NCBI GenBank assembly: GCA_018881555.1
Contig: JACAXG010000007.1
Location: forward strand, 12,691,235-12,755,234
DNA from: Amblyornis subalaris
Lineage: Eukaryota; Chordata; Aves; Passeriformes; Ptilonorhynchidae
DNA length: 64,000 nucleotides
Direction: 5' to 3'
The translations under genes were made by a program, and so were the position numbers. Shown piece after piece: positions 53,198 to 64,000 of this stretch (position 1 is its first letter; each line of letters begins with the position of its first letter). The notes beneath the pieces were generated by a model that was not told the origin of the DNA, made no database searches, and saw only the letters and a list, made by a program, of their open reading frames with translations.

Positions 53198-53327
53198 CTT
53201 GTCCACGATGCAGATCTGCTTCCTGCTTTGCACGTCAAGAATTTCGACTTCAAAGTACGTGATTTTTGAATGTTTGAGTGCCGGCAATGGTTTGATTTGG
53301 CCAGCAGAGAGCACAAGCTGCGACAAG
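53198..53327 (-). CDS. TECRL: TECRL coding exon 2 (inferred number), start of ubiquitin-like domain
   Basis: This 130-nt exon encodes 43 residues after completing a codon begun in the exon upstream. The product starts LSQLVLSAG, continues with KITYFEVEILDV and ends KQICIVDK, which matches the N-terminal part of vertebrate TECRL. TECRL is a multipass endoplasmic reticulum membrane protein of the steroid 5-alpha-reductase/TECR family. This segment opens the cytosolic ubiquitin-like domain, with the beta-strand pattern around YFEVEILD. On the minus strand the acceptor is a T-rich tract ending in CAG just above 53327, and the donor is AAG|GTGAGT at 53198/53197. The exon starts with the third base of a codon and ends on a codon boundary, so it joins in frame to the 52-nt exon at 39.7 kb. 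The frame stays open about 100 nt upstream of the acceptor, but homology begins only at LSQL. TECR is less similar here, so the paralogue call is firm. Confidence 0.95.
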
Positions 53328-53440
53328 CTGAAAAAAGAGCGTGAGCCATTGTGAGACATGGACAGAGCTCTTCCATCGCCTGCAAGATCCCTCCTGTGTT
53401 CCGGAGTTCTGGGCTTCTGCCTCCTGTGCATGGTGTGACC

Positions 53441-53458
53441 CAGCAGCAGCAGCAGCAG
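53441..53458. repeat. CAG trinucleotide repeat, six units
   Basis: Six perfect CAG units occur on the plus strand (CTG in TECRL sense), 114 bp upstream of the acceptor of the 130-nt exon. Confidence 0.95.
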
Positions 53459-56400
53459 CGACCGTCATATCAACAGGGGACAGTTCCAGGGGAAAATGTT
53501 TCCTCCCTGCATCAGTTAAATACAGTCACAGACTGACGAGACACAAAAGGTCAAGTGGCATTCCATTTTAAGTGTACTGTCTTATTTAGCAGGAGTGAAA
53601 ACAATGGCTCTGTAATCCATGTCTATATTTAATCTGCTATCGTGATGTGCTGTATTGGTGCTGCTGCTGCTTTCTTATTTCATTTTTCTTCATTTTATTT
53701 AAACCAGCATTTGAAACAACACATCCAGAGATTNTCTGTTAGCAGATGTCAGATCCCGAAATTCCAGAGCCCCAGAGGAATCAGAAATGAATCAGTAAAT
53801 TCCACTGTTGCCTGCTGAGACAGATGTTTAAAGTGTCCACATACACACACATGTACAGGTATAGATGTCATCTATTCTAGAATCATCATCATCAGATGCC
53901 ATCTGCTCCAGAAGTATCTACTAAAAAATACCATGTGTTCATCAGCAAAATTTGGGGACTGCTTGCAAATATCTGCTTGGTTTCACCACTATGGATTTTC
54001 TGCTCTTTAATGGGATACAGCTTTCTTTACAGTTCTGCCAGGGAAACTCAACCGAAGTAAAGGATATTATAACCATAAAGGCATTAATTCAGGGCTTGGA
54101 CCATTTTACTACTTTCTTATCCTTTCCTGACAATTTTTACAATGCAAGTCTACAGCAAAACAAAAGTAGCTTTAATGGTAAAAATAAAGATTACATAAAA
54201 CAACACATTTTCTCTGAAACAGCTTCCTCGAGCCTTGTTTAAACTTCATTTTTCCCATATATAACTTTCTAATATAATTTAGTAGAACCAGCAGCACTTT
54301 TCCATCCTGAAATTCTTCCTAAATTTCCCTGGGCTGCCTAGGATTACAGTGTTAGAAGGGCACCACGAATTTCTGCAGAAAGCTTGTTCCAATGGAGACA
54401 GAGTAAATTGTGAATACATTTCTCCATGGTAAAATCTTATGAAAACTACGATCATTATTACAAAAATAATATATTTTTGTTACACTGAGGAAATTTAATT
54501 AGATGGAAAAAAGCTTTCGCACGGTAAAAGCCACTAGACAACTTATACCCTCTCTGGGATGCAGGGTGGGAATAGAACAGGTCTCTTTTCTTTGATTCTG
54601 CTGTAACTTACAGAAAATTTAGTGGTCACCACATCTTGTCTAGAGACATATGGCAAGAAGATCTATGAAATAACAAAGTAATTGATAAGGTGCTGCAAGA
54701 ATTAAAATGAGANTGAAGGGGACCCCGAAGGAAGGCGATTTCCCCACTAGTTGCTGTTAATGGAATAATCCATGCTATATCAAGTTGTACATGTGCTTAA
54801 GTTCTGGGAAATCAAGCCTGCATACATGAAGTGTGTCCTCCTTATAAACATATGGAAAAGACATAGGAGAAGAAAACAGTGAATTAGCAGGTACTGAACT
54901 TGTGGACAGTTCTGAGCTCAGTGCTAACAGGACTGGGCATTTGAAATAAAAAAACAATTTCAACATCAAGAGCTCATCAAGAATTTATTTATGATTCTTT
55001 ACCCAGTAGTTCTGACTAAAGAGGCTAACCCCAACTCATAGCTAAGAGGCTTTGTAGGCACATGACATGACAAACTTTGGAGTAGCTAAGACTGAGAGAA
55101 AAATCCCCATTACTTGCTGGTGCAGTCATGCAGCCTTTGAATGCCTTCACTGGCTTTGTTAATGGAAAACCCTGACTGTGGCAATGCAGATGTACAATAA
55201 TATCGATCACCTACTACAAAAAACGGAATTAAACTTTGACTATACTGAAATCATCGAGTGTCCTTTGCATTGGTGCAGAACGAGTCAGCATCTAAAGGAA
55301 AAAACTGTCAGACTTGAACAGGATTATATTGTATCAAAGCAGTTCACCTGCCTCTGAGTTTAAATGAAAGANGTGCCAGGAAACCCTNCCTTGGTGGAGT
55401 CAATATAGCAAGNAGAAATTTTGTTATGTGCTAGTCAGAACACGGAAAATGACAAATTATTGTCTAACAGTAAGGGGCTTGCTAAAAACAGCCACTTAAA
55501 GACCACAGAACACACAGGTCCTAAAAGTCAAGTGTGAGGTACACTTCTTTGAAAATGCCACTATAACAAAACTGTACAAACTGCTGTACAAGAGATGAGA
55601 CAAACTGATATAATATCCCCCATTAGCAGTAAGATTTATATGAATCAGTGAGCTGTAATGGCATATATTAATAAATTTCTAAATTTATTTCAATTCAAAA
55701 GCCATAAAGAATAATATTGATCATCAAGGCTAATTTCTGTGTATATAAAGTAACTGGTGTTACAGTCATTACTGTGGGTGTATTTATAACATATAAAAGG
55801 ATAACATCTGAGCTGCTGCTGCTGAAAAAAAAAGCTTTTGATTTACTGCAGACATTTAAATGATCAGAATTTTATTACTGACCAATGAACACTTGAATAT
55901 CTGAACCAATTCCAGGAAAATATACAAAAATATACTTCCATCTTTTCAATCCAAGCTAATCATATGCAATTTCAATATTTTGATGAACAACAATCTTTAC
56001 AGACCCAAATACTTTGCCAACATAAACTAGGAGAGCTTCCCTAAAGGCAACTGGCCCTTTCCTCCCTCTATTATATTATGGATTTAGGATTGGACTGCAG
56101 CAAACATAATGCTTGCATATAAGGTGGGTGAGAGCTACTCTACCAAAAATAATCAGGGATAGAGTTACCACTGATAACCTAAGCTCTAAAAGGAAGATGC
56201 ATAAAAGCTGTGGTGATTTTGCCATTATTGTAACAAGTGCTGCACTTGCTTGGAATGTCATCAATGGGTTTGGATGTTCNGGCTCCATGTGAAGTACTCC
56301 AGCCTATTCTGTGTGGATGTGCATGTAGAAGGGAAACATTAAATACTGGACAGAAGGCACATCTTTCCTTTCAGTGCAGTTATTGTACCTCATCTCAGTC

Positions 56401-57938
56401 TCCAGCACTGGAGATGGGGAGTCCCAACACCTGGGGACAAGCGATCAGTCCTATGGTGAGATTTATTGATCAACATTACACAGATATAAGCTGCTGTCCC
56501 CGGAGCTGTGGCAGGGCTAGCAGCCAGCAGTCACCCAGCCTCTGACCTCAGCTTCATTCTGGGACTCTGAGAGGAGTCAAAGAGCACTCAGCAAGAATTA
56601 AATCATCTCTGACAGCTTCAACTTGCACTGAAGTTCGAGCCATATAAGGGGCCGATATTTTTGAGGGGCCACAAGAATGGGCATCACTCTTCTCAAACTG
56701 TGGCTCTGCCTCCTCTCCTCACTTGGCACTCAGCTGACATGAGCTGTTTTGGAGATGGGCAGGAGCTTGTTTAAGCCATCCTTTTGAAAGGCACTTTTTT
56801 GAGGAGGCAGGGAATGTCTGCCCCCAAAGCACACAGCCTGGCCATCATCTCTGGTTAATAGAACTGCTGATGTTTTCACAAAAAAAGCAACAGCTGTAAT
56901 GGATTTTTTGCACCCTTCTAATCAATATCTGGACACAAGAATCAGCCTGTGCAGGTCATGACAAAATAGGTAACAAAGCACTGGTCAGGGACTAAGACTA
57001 ATTCAGTTTCTGCTTATGACACTGATTTCCTGTGAGGTGTTAGGGAACTNCTGTTTTTCCTGCTCTTCCCTTTCCATTCCACATGCCTTCTCTGTGTGAG
57101 GCTCTCTTGCATTGTGCATTTTGCAGACAGCCTGGCACAAAGGGATTCAAAAGATCTCAGCTGGGGCCTTAAGGCGCTTCTGAAGTTCCTTTTCATCTCT
57201 GGTTATGTTTTGTACTCCTCCTTCCCCAGAGAGCTGGTCATCTCCTTTCAGTCTGCAGAATGTCAGCTGTTAAGTCAGCAGCAGAGGGTCACCTCTGTCA
57301 CTCCAGATGCTTGTCAGCAGCCCCTCACATGTCACTTTTTTATCCCACACACTTCAAATGCTTGGTGGAAGCAAGGTTATTCCTTTCCCACAGGCTTTGC
57401 CCCCAAGACACAAAACTCCAGAGCCCAAAGTGTGGGGGGTTCAGAACCACAGGACATGCAGGCTACTACAGAGCAGATTCCCAAGGTCGCACTTACTCAC
57501 CTTAGTGTCCCNTTTTTGGGGAATGTGCCATTTGTCTTGCTGGGGAAAGAGATGCTGTGATGAAGAGCTCAGCTGTGTTGGAAACAAGCAGTGAGATGCC
57601 CTTGCTAAAGGAAGTCTGAACCAGTATGTTCCCACGGCACACACCACAGCCCTTGGCCTCACACCTTTTTTAGCAGCTGAGCAGCCCTTACACCTGGTAT
57701 TGTGCTTGACCTAACCAGCACTGTTCACATCTCCCTACTTCAACCTTGGATTTCATGTTTTCAGGGTGAGGCAGGAGTGCACTCAGCTGTTGTTCCAGTC
57801 TCTTTTTATTGAGCTGTCCAAGGAAGGATTTAAGAACCTGATCTAATTTACTAATTTGAAAAACACTAACAATAATTTGTGTGTCTGGCTCTTGGTTTCA
57901 TCTGGCAAAGGGTTAGGAATAGGTTTACCAGATTATTT

Positions 57939-57949
57939 GGGGGGGGGGG
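57939..57949. repeat. Homopolymer of 11 G
   Basis: Eleven consecutive G residues lie in the partial first intron. Confidence 0.9.
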
Positions 57950-58067
57950 TGGCAGGCTACTGCATTTAAATATTTGTTTGATGCTGCTATCCATAACAAT
58001 TAAATAACAACTAGAATGTATTTCTGAAGCATTGCAGAAATTTAAGCAGGAGCCTGGCTGTTAGGGG

Positions 58068-58086
58068 AAAAAAAAAAAAAAAAAAA
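58068..58086. repeat. A-rich homopolymer (19 A)
   Basis: This is an uninterrupted A run in the partial first intron. No recognisable retroposed sequence precedes it on the plus strand. Confidence 0.9.
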
Positions 58087-61000
58087 CCACCCTGCTTGAA
58101 CCTCTAGCATTTCTTTGCCTGCACACGCCCATCTTAGAAGCCAGAAAATCAATTTAAAGCATTCTATCTACATGCATGCACACAAAAATGCCATTTAGAA
58201 GAAGCTCCACAGCGTTACTACTAACACTACTCAGTTCATTTCATTTCCTGTCTTGAAGCTAAATCTCTTACCAAATAAGTAACGGACAAGAGAAAGGCAA
58301 GAGAAGGAGAGTGCCCTGACTCTAACACTAAACAATCTTAAAGCTATTTTAAATAATGCTGAAGTCAGGACTAAACCTCACCAGCTAGGGGACAGGGTAA
58401 AAGTGATATACACCCATGTTTCCCCTCTTCAACTGTACTGGCAGGGCTCCTCTGCAGAAGATGACAGCCTTTCTGACCCTGTGAGCTGTGCAATTGAAAC
58501 ATTACATGGCCATAAGCCACAAGCCTCAGGCTACATCCTTCAGAGGCAGTGAGAAGGGAGAGTCAAAGGAAGAGCTTGCAAGCAGGGCCCAGAGATCTCT
58601 AACGCCCACCTTGTCCCTGCAGGGGCTTTTACCGCTGACCACAGCACTGATGTTTTGTCAGCTGTTTAAAAACTCACTGTAGTAGCCTGGCTGCATCCTT
58701 CTGGCTTTGAAAGCTGAAAATATTGACTTTAAACTTGGGTGTGGGTGGTGCCAATTAGAAGCAAATTCACAGTGCAAATCAAATCCAAAGCCAGTGTTTG
58801 TTTTATCCCCCACAGATATCTACAAGAGGCACAAGGGAAATAAGCGAAGTCGAAATACAGGCACAGTAATTCTATCTGCAAGAAGCACAAAGTGAAACCT
58901 CCACCCCCAGCCCCTGTAGCACACAAACACCCACCTACTTCTCTACCAAAATAAGTACAGCCTGATGCAGAGCTCAAATCTGATGATGGGCAGGATGTAT
59001 TGTAACAGACAGCTGTTGGACTGCAGAATGGAAGGAGCCCAAGGAGATGCTCCTGGTGATGAAGAGGCCTGAATGAATCTTCGAAGGTGACCAGTCTTTT
59101 AAGGTTACTGACAGAAAATAGCATATTTACAGCCGTGCAGCTGAGAAGTTTTAGTTCTTGTTTACATTAAAACAGTGCAAATTGTGCTGTTACTGATGTT
59201 ATTAAGTCTCATTATTTGAGGCATCTGATGGTCTTCTCGCCTAAGCATCTGGAAGTACGTGACTGTGAAATGCTACATGAAAAGTCTTTTTCCTTAACTT
59301 ATATATTTTATCATTCTTTTTTCACTCAGGTAAAGGTGTAGCCCTTTTAAACATACAAGAACATCTGAAAACTTGACCTCAAAAAGTCTAAGGGAAGAGA
59401 TTTTTAATTTTTTTTTTTTATTTCAAAACAAAGTCTATGATTTTAAAGCTAGTCTTGCAGACAGACAAGATCAACCCTGTACGTGTTTAAGTCCTTGCAC
59501 AGACAGTTTGCTTTGTACCCCATTGTTTCTTTGAGGCAAAGAATAGAAAGCAGTATTAGAAAGCAGACAAAGAAACGTCACCCAAACTTGTCCAAGAACT
59601 ACTTTTAAGGAAAACTCCACTGACCTTTACCTGCAGAATTTTCCCTACAGCATTACACTCATCTTTTAGCATGTCCTCAAGCAGCTTTTGCCTCTCAGTG
59701 GCCATAAGTGTTTCCATACATTTGCCTTAATGTAGTGTGACTCTCCTTACTGCATCATCAATTCTGCCTAATAAAATGGCACCTCAATTAACAGAGGTTA
59801 GAAACTGGCTTACAAATGCTTGACTTTATTTCAGCTTTTCACAACAGGCTTTGTGCACTCTAATGTGCCCCCGCTTACTTGAGGAAAGCCACTGTGATGA
59901 GCTCCCTGTCGATCTCAGCCCAGCAGCAAAGCTATCAAACCAGGCAGCATCTGGGTGGATGAGACTCCTCAAAGCATGGGCAGACAGCAAGTTTCCACAT
60001 ATTGCATTGTGCCTTTATGTCATCTTGTCACTTCACACTGTAGAGAGAAAGGGCTGAGCAGATTAATGAAGGACAGGTGCTGACACCCTGTACTTTGCAG
60101 CAGTGGAGCTTACTCCGTGTCCTCACTTACTTTCAACTGAGTATAGGTATTACTGACAGCATTTTTTAAAATCCCCTCTGAGAATATACCCTGATGAGAT
60201 AATGGATTGTAATTTCACAGGATAAGATCAAGTAACCACATTATTGGAAGCTGATCAGACACTAAATAAGGATAATGAAAAGAAATACAGTAAGGCAAAG
60301 CCATTTTTCACAAATGGCAGCAGTACAGAGCTGGTAAATCCATGCTCTTACAGCTGAGATTAAGTGCATCTTTCTTTTGGGCAAAACTATCATGTGCAAG
60401 ATGAAGTTGGAGTCACTCTGAGTAGTTTGAGGGAAACAAAATGTTGTTCAAATATGCAGTTTTCAGTGATGCTGAGGCTCATTACTCATTTGGATGAAAA
60501 GGTTTTGAGGCTCAGAACAATATGTTCTCTCTAATAATTTCTGACCAGTAGGAGGGAAGAATAACCTTGACTAGAACACCTACAGATTCTTAAGGGAGCT
60601 ATTTCAACATTAAAATATTCAGAAGATCTTGTTTTGCTAATGTAGAATGTATAAAATCCTGAAAGCTCAGTAATTGTCACAAAATATAATCATGGTCTTT
60701 CAGACAGTTCTATCCAGAGATACATTTAAAAGTTTATAATGACAAAAAGAAACCTAACTCCTATTTTACAATCCTTCTTTATTGTCTGAAGTTCTTGGGG
60801 TGATTGGTCTTTCATTGCTTTTGAAATGTTATGTGGTATTTTTTCTCATACAAGAAGCCAAATTGTTCTCAGTCTTTTTCATTTCAGGGCTCCATTAATT
60901 AGGTTTCTGAAACATCTGTCAGCATAACCTCCTTCTTTCACAAACTTTCAAGTTTCCAGAAAAGTTCCCATTTATTATGACATTTTTAATACTCCGTCTC

Positions 61001-62767
61001 AGTCCTTGAGCTAAATTATCAGTCTTTTTTTATAATCATTTTGTGACTAAAAAATATTCTTGTGACACTTTTCTCTCAAAGCTGAATGATTTTGAGAAAC
61101 AGCAGATTTCCTGAAACTTGGAATTAGACAAATAAACAAAAACGGACTTTATTTGTTTCATTAGAGCTGTTGTTCAGTGCCAGGCTTTTTCAAGCTTGAA
61201 ATGTTTGAAAAAGTCTTTCCATGCAGCAAAATTTAGGAAAAAGAAAAAGCAAGCATGCTCATCAGATTGAAACCTTTTTTTTTTAATTCTTTCTCTTGTT
61301 AAGACTCTCCTGCCTATACAGATAAATTATTTTCCCCCAGACTACTAATATTCTCAGTAATAATACTGATAGAGAAGTGACCCTGCCCCAATGTGGGTAT
61401 TGTTGTGGGTTAGTTAGTGCCTTCTGTTTTGACAATTATATCTGACAATCCTGCAGCAGAGACCATGTTTTCCTCACTAGGGTTGTTTAAAACAGCACAG
61501 GAAATCTATCATATTTAAGGCACTACAAGAAACCCGTTCCTTATTTACACTTCAGAAGCAGAAAGAAGTTTCACCTGGGAACAGGTCACTTTTCGGCTGG
61601 GGCTGGGGTCTGGTCCAGCATGGGANGCAGAGCTCAGCCAGGCACTTCCGCTGGCAGCAGGTTTGGATGGAAATGTCACTGACTTGCTGCCACAAATTTA
61701 GCAGGTTCACGTGCTCAGGATTACCACCTCGTCAAACCTGCCATGCTCACAGCACCTGGAGCCACCACGTGCCCTGAAACAAAATGTGCCTTTCTCCACG
61801 AAATCCAGCCAGACTGGGGGATGCTGACAGAACCACAGCAAGAAGTAGCTCCATGGGGAGCCCAGAAGCACATCCACATGTGCCATGCTGACCCATGAGA
61901 GTTGGCTCTCTCACAAGCCAGCTGAGCAACGTGGCCCTTTCTCTCATGCCTAAACACGATAGCTGCCCTCAGACATCATGAATCTCGGTACAGTGTCAGG
62001 GCATCCTGCCGTGCACAAGAGGATGGAGCCCACGTGAGCTCAAGGCCTCCCCTCTCTTCCATTGCTGGCGACCAAAAAGAAATGCAGACACACAAACGAG
62101 AGTGCATTTCATCTTTGTGAGGGTATTATATGACACAGCAACCTGGAACAAGCTGAAAAGAAGAGGATGTTAAGCTTGAGCTCCAAGGAAAATGGTACTG
62201 TTANCTCCAGAAATGCTTCTGTGGCTTCTTGTGAAATGCCTGCGTTTCTAGTGAAGTAAGCATTTTCCGCCTGGCTGTTTGTTGCCAGCACATCCCAGTT
62301 TATCCATGCTTAATCACACCAACAATGGCACAGAACCATTTTAACGTAAAAAATGTTCTTCTGTCCAGCACACTTGGCAGGGAAGAATGGACTAATTTGC
62401 GTGAAGTTTGCAGTGCACAGGCTTCCCTTGTCCTGTAGCAAGTCAAAGGGAGGGAGGCTTGATGCTGCTTTTAGTCAGCATGTGACAACTCGGTGATAAG
62501 GAGTTTGGCTCCACAGANGAGCAAAGCCAAAGCAAACGACTGCCACAGCAGACTCTAAAGCCTTGACAGAACCGATAGATGAGCCCAGGCTGCCAAAAGG
62601 CAGCACTTGTTGCTTGACACAGGAGGACAACAGCACATCGCTCAACACCTCTGGAGTCTGAGCTCCAGTTTAACAGCTCCCAGTCAGGAATGACTGAGAC
62701 CAGCTTGCAAACAATGTCAAGACAACCACCGTGTGGTTACATCCAGCTGTCAGAATTATCTTTACTT

Positions 62768-62783
62768 AAAAAAAAAAAAAAAA
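62768..62783. repeat. A-rich homopolymer (16 A)
   Basis: This is an uninterrupted A run followed by further A-rich sequence. No retroposed gene copy is visible upstream. Confidence 0.9.
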
Positions 62784-64000
62784 GCAAACAACAAAAAAAG
62801 AGGTGATGCTGTTCCTAGGCTGACAACTGTCTCTGTACAGCATTCCTGCACTTTCCATAGCCATCTTTGGGGCAAGGTCATACAGATAGATGTGACAAGG
62901 GGAGCCCTGACATTTAACAGTCTGGGAAGCAACACTGGAGGATTACAGGTAAGATATCAACACGCTTCACCACGAGTTCCTGTTGCAGGAAGCAACTCAG
63001 ATCCACAAACAGCTTCAAAAATGCTGTAAAACAAAGCCTCTGGAAAAAATGCCTTCCCTCTATGTCCAACTGTAGGAAGTACTCTAGAAGGCTGAAGGTG
63101 CTGTTCATTTATAAGAATAAAATGAAAGAAGATTCAGTGTCACATCTGCAATCTTCCAGGGCTAGAAATTAACTGGTGGAAAGGGAAAATCCACAGCTGC
63201 CTAGTGGGACTTGATGCACTTATTGCTACTTCGACAATCTGATAGGATACATAAATTCTTTTTTTTTTTTAACAAGAACCTTGGTTTACCTGTGTTATCT
63301 TCCAGCAGGAGACTGGACTATGTCTGCATTTGAAAGGACAGGGAGGTGTGAGTTTACCAGGGTGACTCGCCGTGTGCATGTGACAGCCACGCTGTACCTT
63401 CACAGTGTCTCTCTTCTCCTCTCTCCCCAGAGCTGCAGCGACTGTGGTCATCACTGCCACCAAAGACACCGCTCCAGCTGCTCGCTGATGCAGCTTGCCC
63501 CTGGGAGCAAACCACGTACAAGCACCACCTCTGCCACACCCGAGTCCATCCAGCTTAGAGGTCTTTGTGCCAGAGCTCTTGCTGGTGTGTCAGCCCCAAG
63601 GAACCTGCTTTTCTGTTGCTGCTGTTGATACAGAGGATCTGGGAGTGTCATGCAGGTCTTAAAAAAAAAGCCTGATTTTGCAGGCAAAAGCACAACAGCC
63701 AAGAACAGACATGGAAAAAAAACTACTAAAGAGACTTGATCACCGTCTGTTGCAGTTTGCCTTTGTAGGTTTAGCTATTAGAGCCTCAGGTTTCTAATAA
63801 GCATTTGACTTCACAGCTTTTCTCTGAATTCACAGCTTTTAGAGCAAAGCTGACTGACCACTAGTGTCAGCTGGTTGTAACCTAAGCACAGGACACTTAC
63901 CTACACAAAGGAAATCACAAACTCCATCTCGAAATATTTCTTTCAGAGCACTCCCATAGCAGACTAACAACCATTTAAATTGAATTACTTGGTTCTTCAT

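Larger units (their letters stand above)
53328..64000 (-). other. TECRL: TECRL first intron (partial)
   Basis: This is the sequence upstream of exon 2 in the gene, running off the right edge. The first coding exon should end in phase 2 with about 35 basic residues resembling MFKRHKS...NFHF. I found no such segment with a donor. It contains a CAG triplet repeat at 53.44 kb, a G run at 57.94 kb, and A runs at 58.07 and 62.77 kb. No second gene was recognised. Confidence 0.65.

Noticed and set aside
58700..58895. Plus-strand segment after CCCCCACAG encoding DIYKRHKGNKRS, resembling a basic TECRL leader
   Set aside because: It is on the wrong strand for TECRL and has no supporting donor. The similarity is a short basic stretch only.
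59800..59900. Minus-strand VKHF followed by GTAAGC, considered as the end of exon 1
   Set aside because: An in-frame stop lies a few codons upstream and there is no homologous leader.
63900..63960. Minus-strand AG|GTAAGTG donor-like site, considered as the end of TECRL exon 1
   Set aside because: In the phase required by exon 2 there is a stop codon shortly upstream and no similarity to the TECRL N-terminus.

Overview
The window looks like intronic and exonic DNA of a vertebrate nuclear genome, most probably a bird. There is no long open reading frame, no operon-like packing and no ribosomal or transfer RNA gene. Seven short exons have consensus splice sites and sit in introns of 1.1 to 19.4 kb. 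The interspersed repeats are mostly CR1 LINE 3' fragments of the kind that dominates sauropsid, especially avian, genomes, plus faint ancient MIR-like SINE tails. Alu, L1 and other mammal-type young repeats were not seen.

All the coding sequence I can support belongs to one minus-strand gene, recognised by homology as TECRL (trans-2,3-enoyl-CoA reductase-like), a paralogue of the very-long-chain fatty acid elongation enzyme TECR. In transcript order the exons are 53198-53327, 39671-39722, 20211-20255, 18840-18943, 6702-6817, 4554-4659 and 3375-3447. Their phases join without a break and encode 208 residues: most of the N-terminal ubiquitin-like domain, then the first membrane segments. By reference to the human protein as I remember it, these cover about residues 36-243. 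The first coding exon (about 35 residues) was not found between 53.3 kb and the right edge, and the exons for the C-terminal reductase part (about 120 residues) were not found left of 3375. The gene therefore appears to run off both ends.

Region by region: 1-3374 is the start of the intron after the last visible exon. 3.3-6.8 kb holds three close exons for the membrane part. 6.8-18.8 kb is a 12-kb intron. 18.8-20.3 kb holds two close exons for the ubiquitin-like domain. 20.3-39.7 kb is a 19.4-kb intron with three CR1 fragments, a run of 20 G, an 18-bp perfect hairpin and a 24-bp tandem repeat. 39.7-53.2 kb is an intron with a dense CpG island at 42.0-42.3 kb and a GGAA microsatellite. 53.3-64.0 kb is the partial first intron.

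I found no clearly new system. The points most worth checking are the intronic CpG island (a possible alternative or non-coding promoter), the perfect hairpin at 26.07-26.13 kb, the tandem acceptors of the 116-nt exon, the ambiguous donor of the 73-nt exon, and a possible alternative N-terminus read straight into the 130-nt exon.
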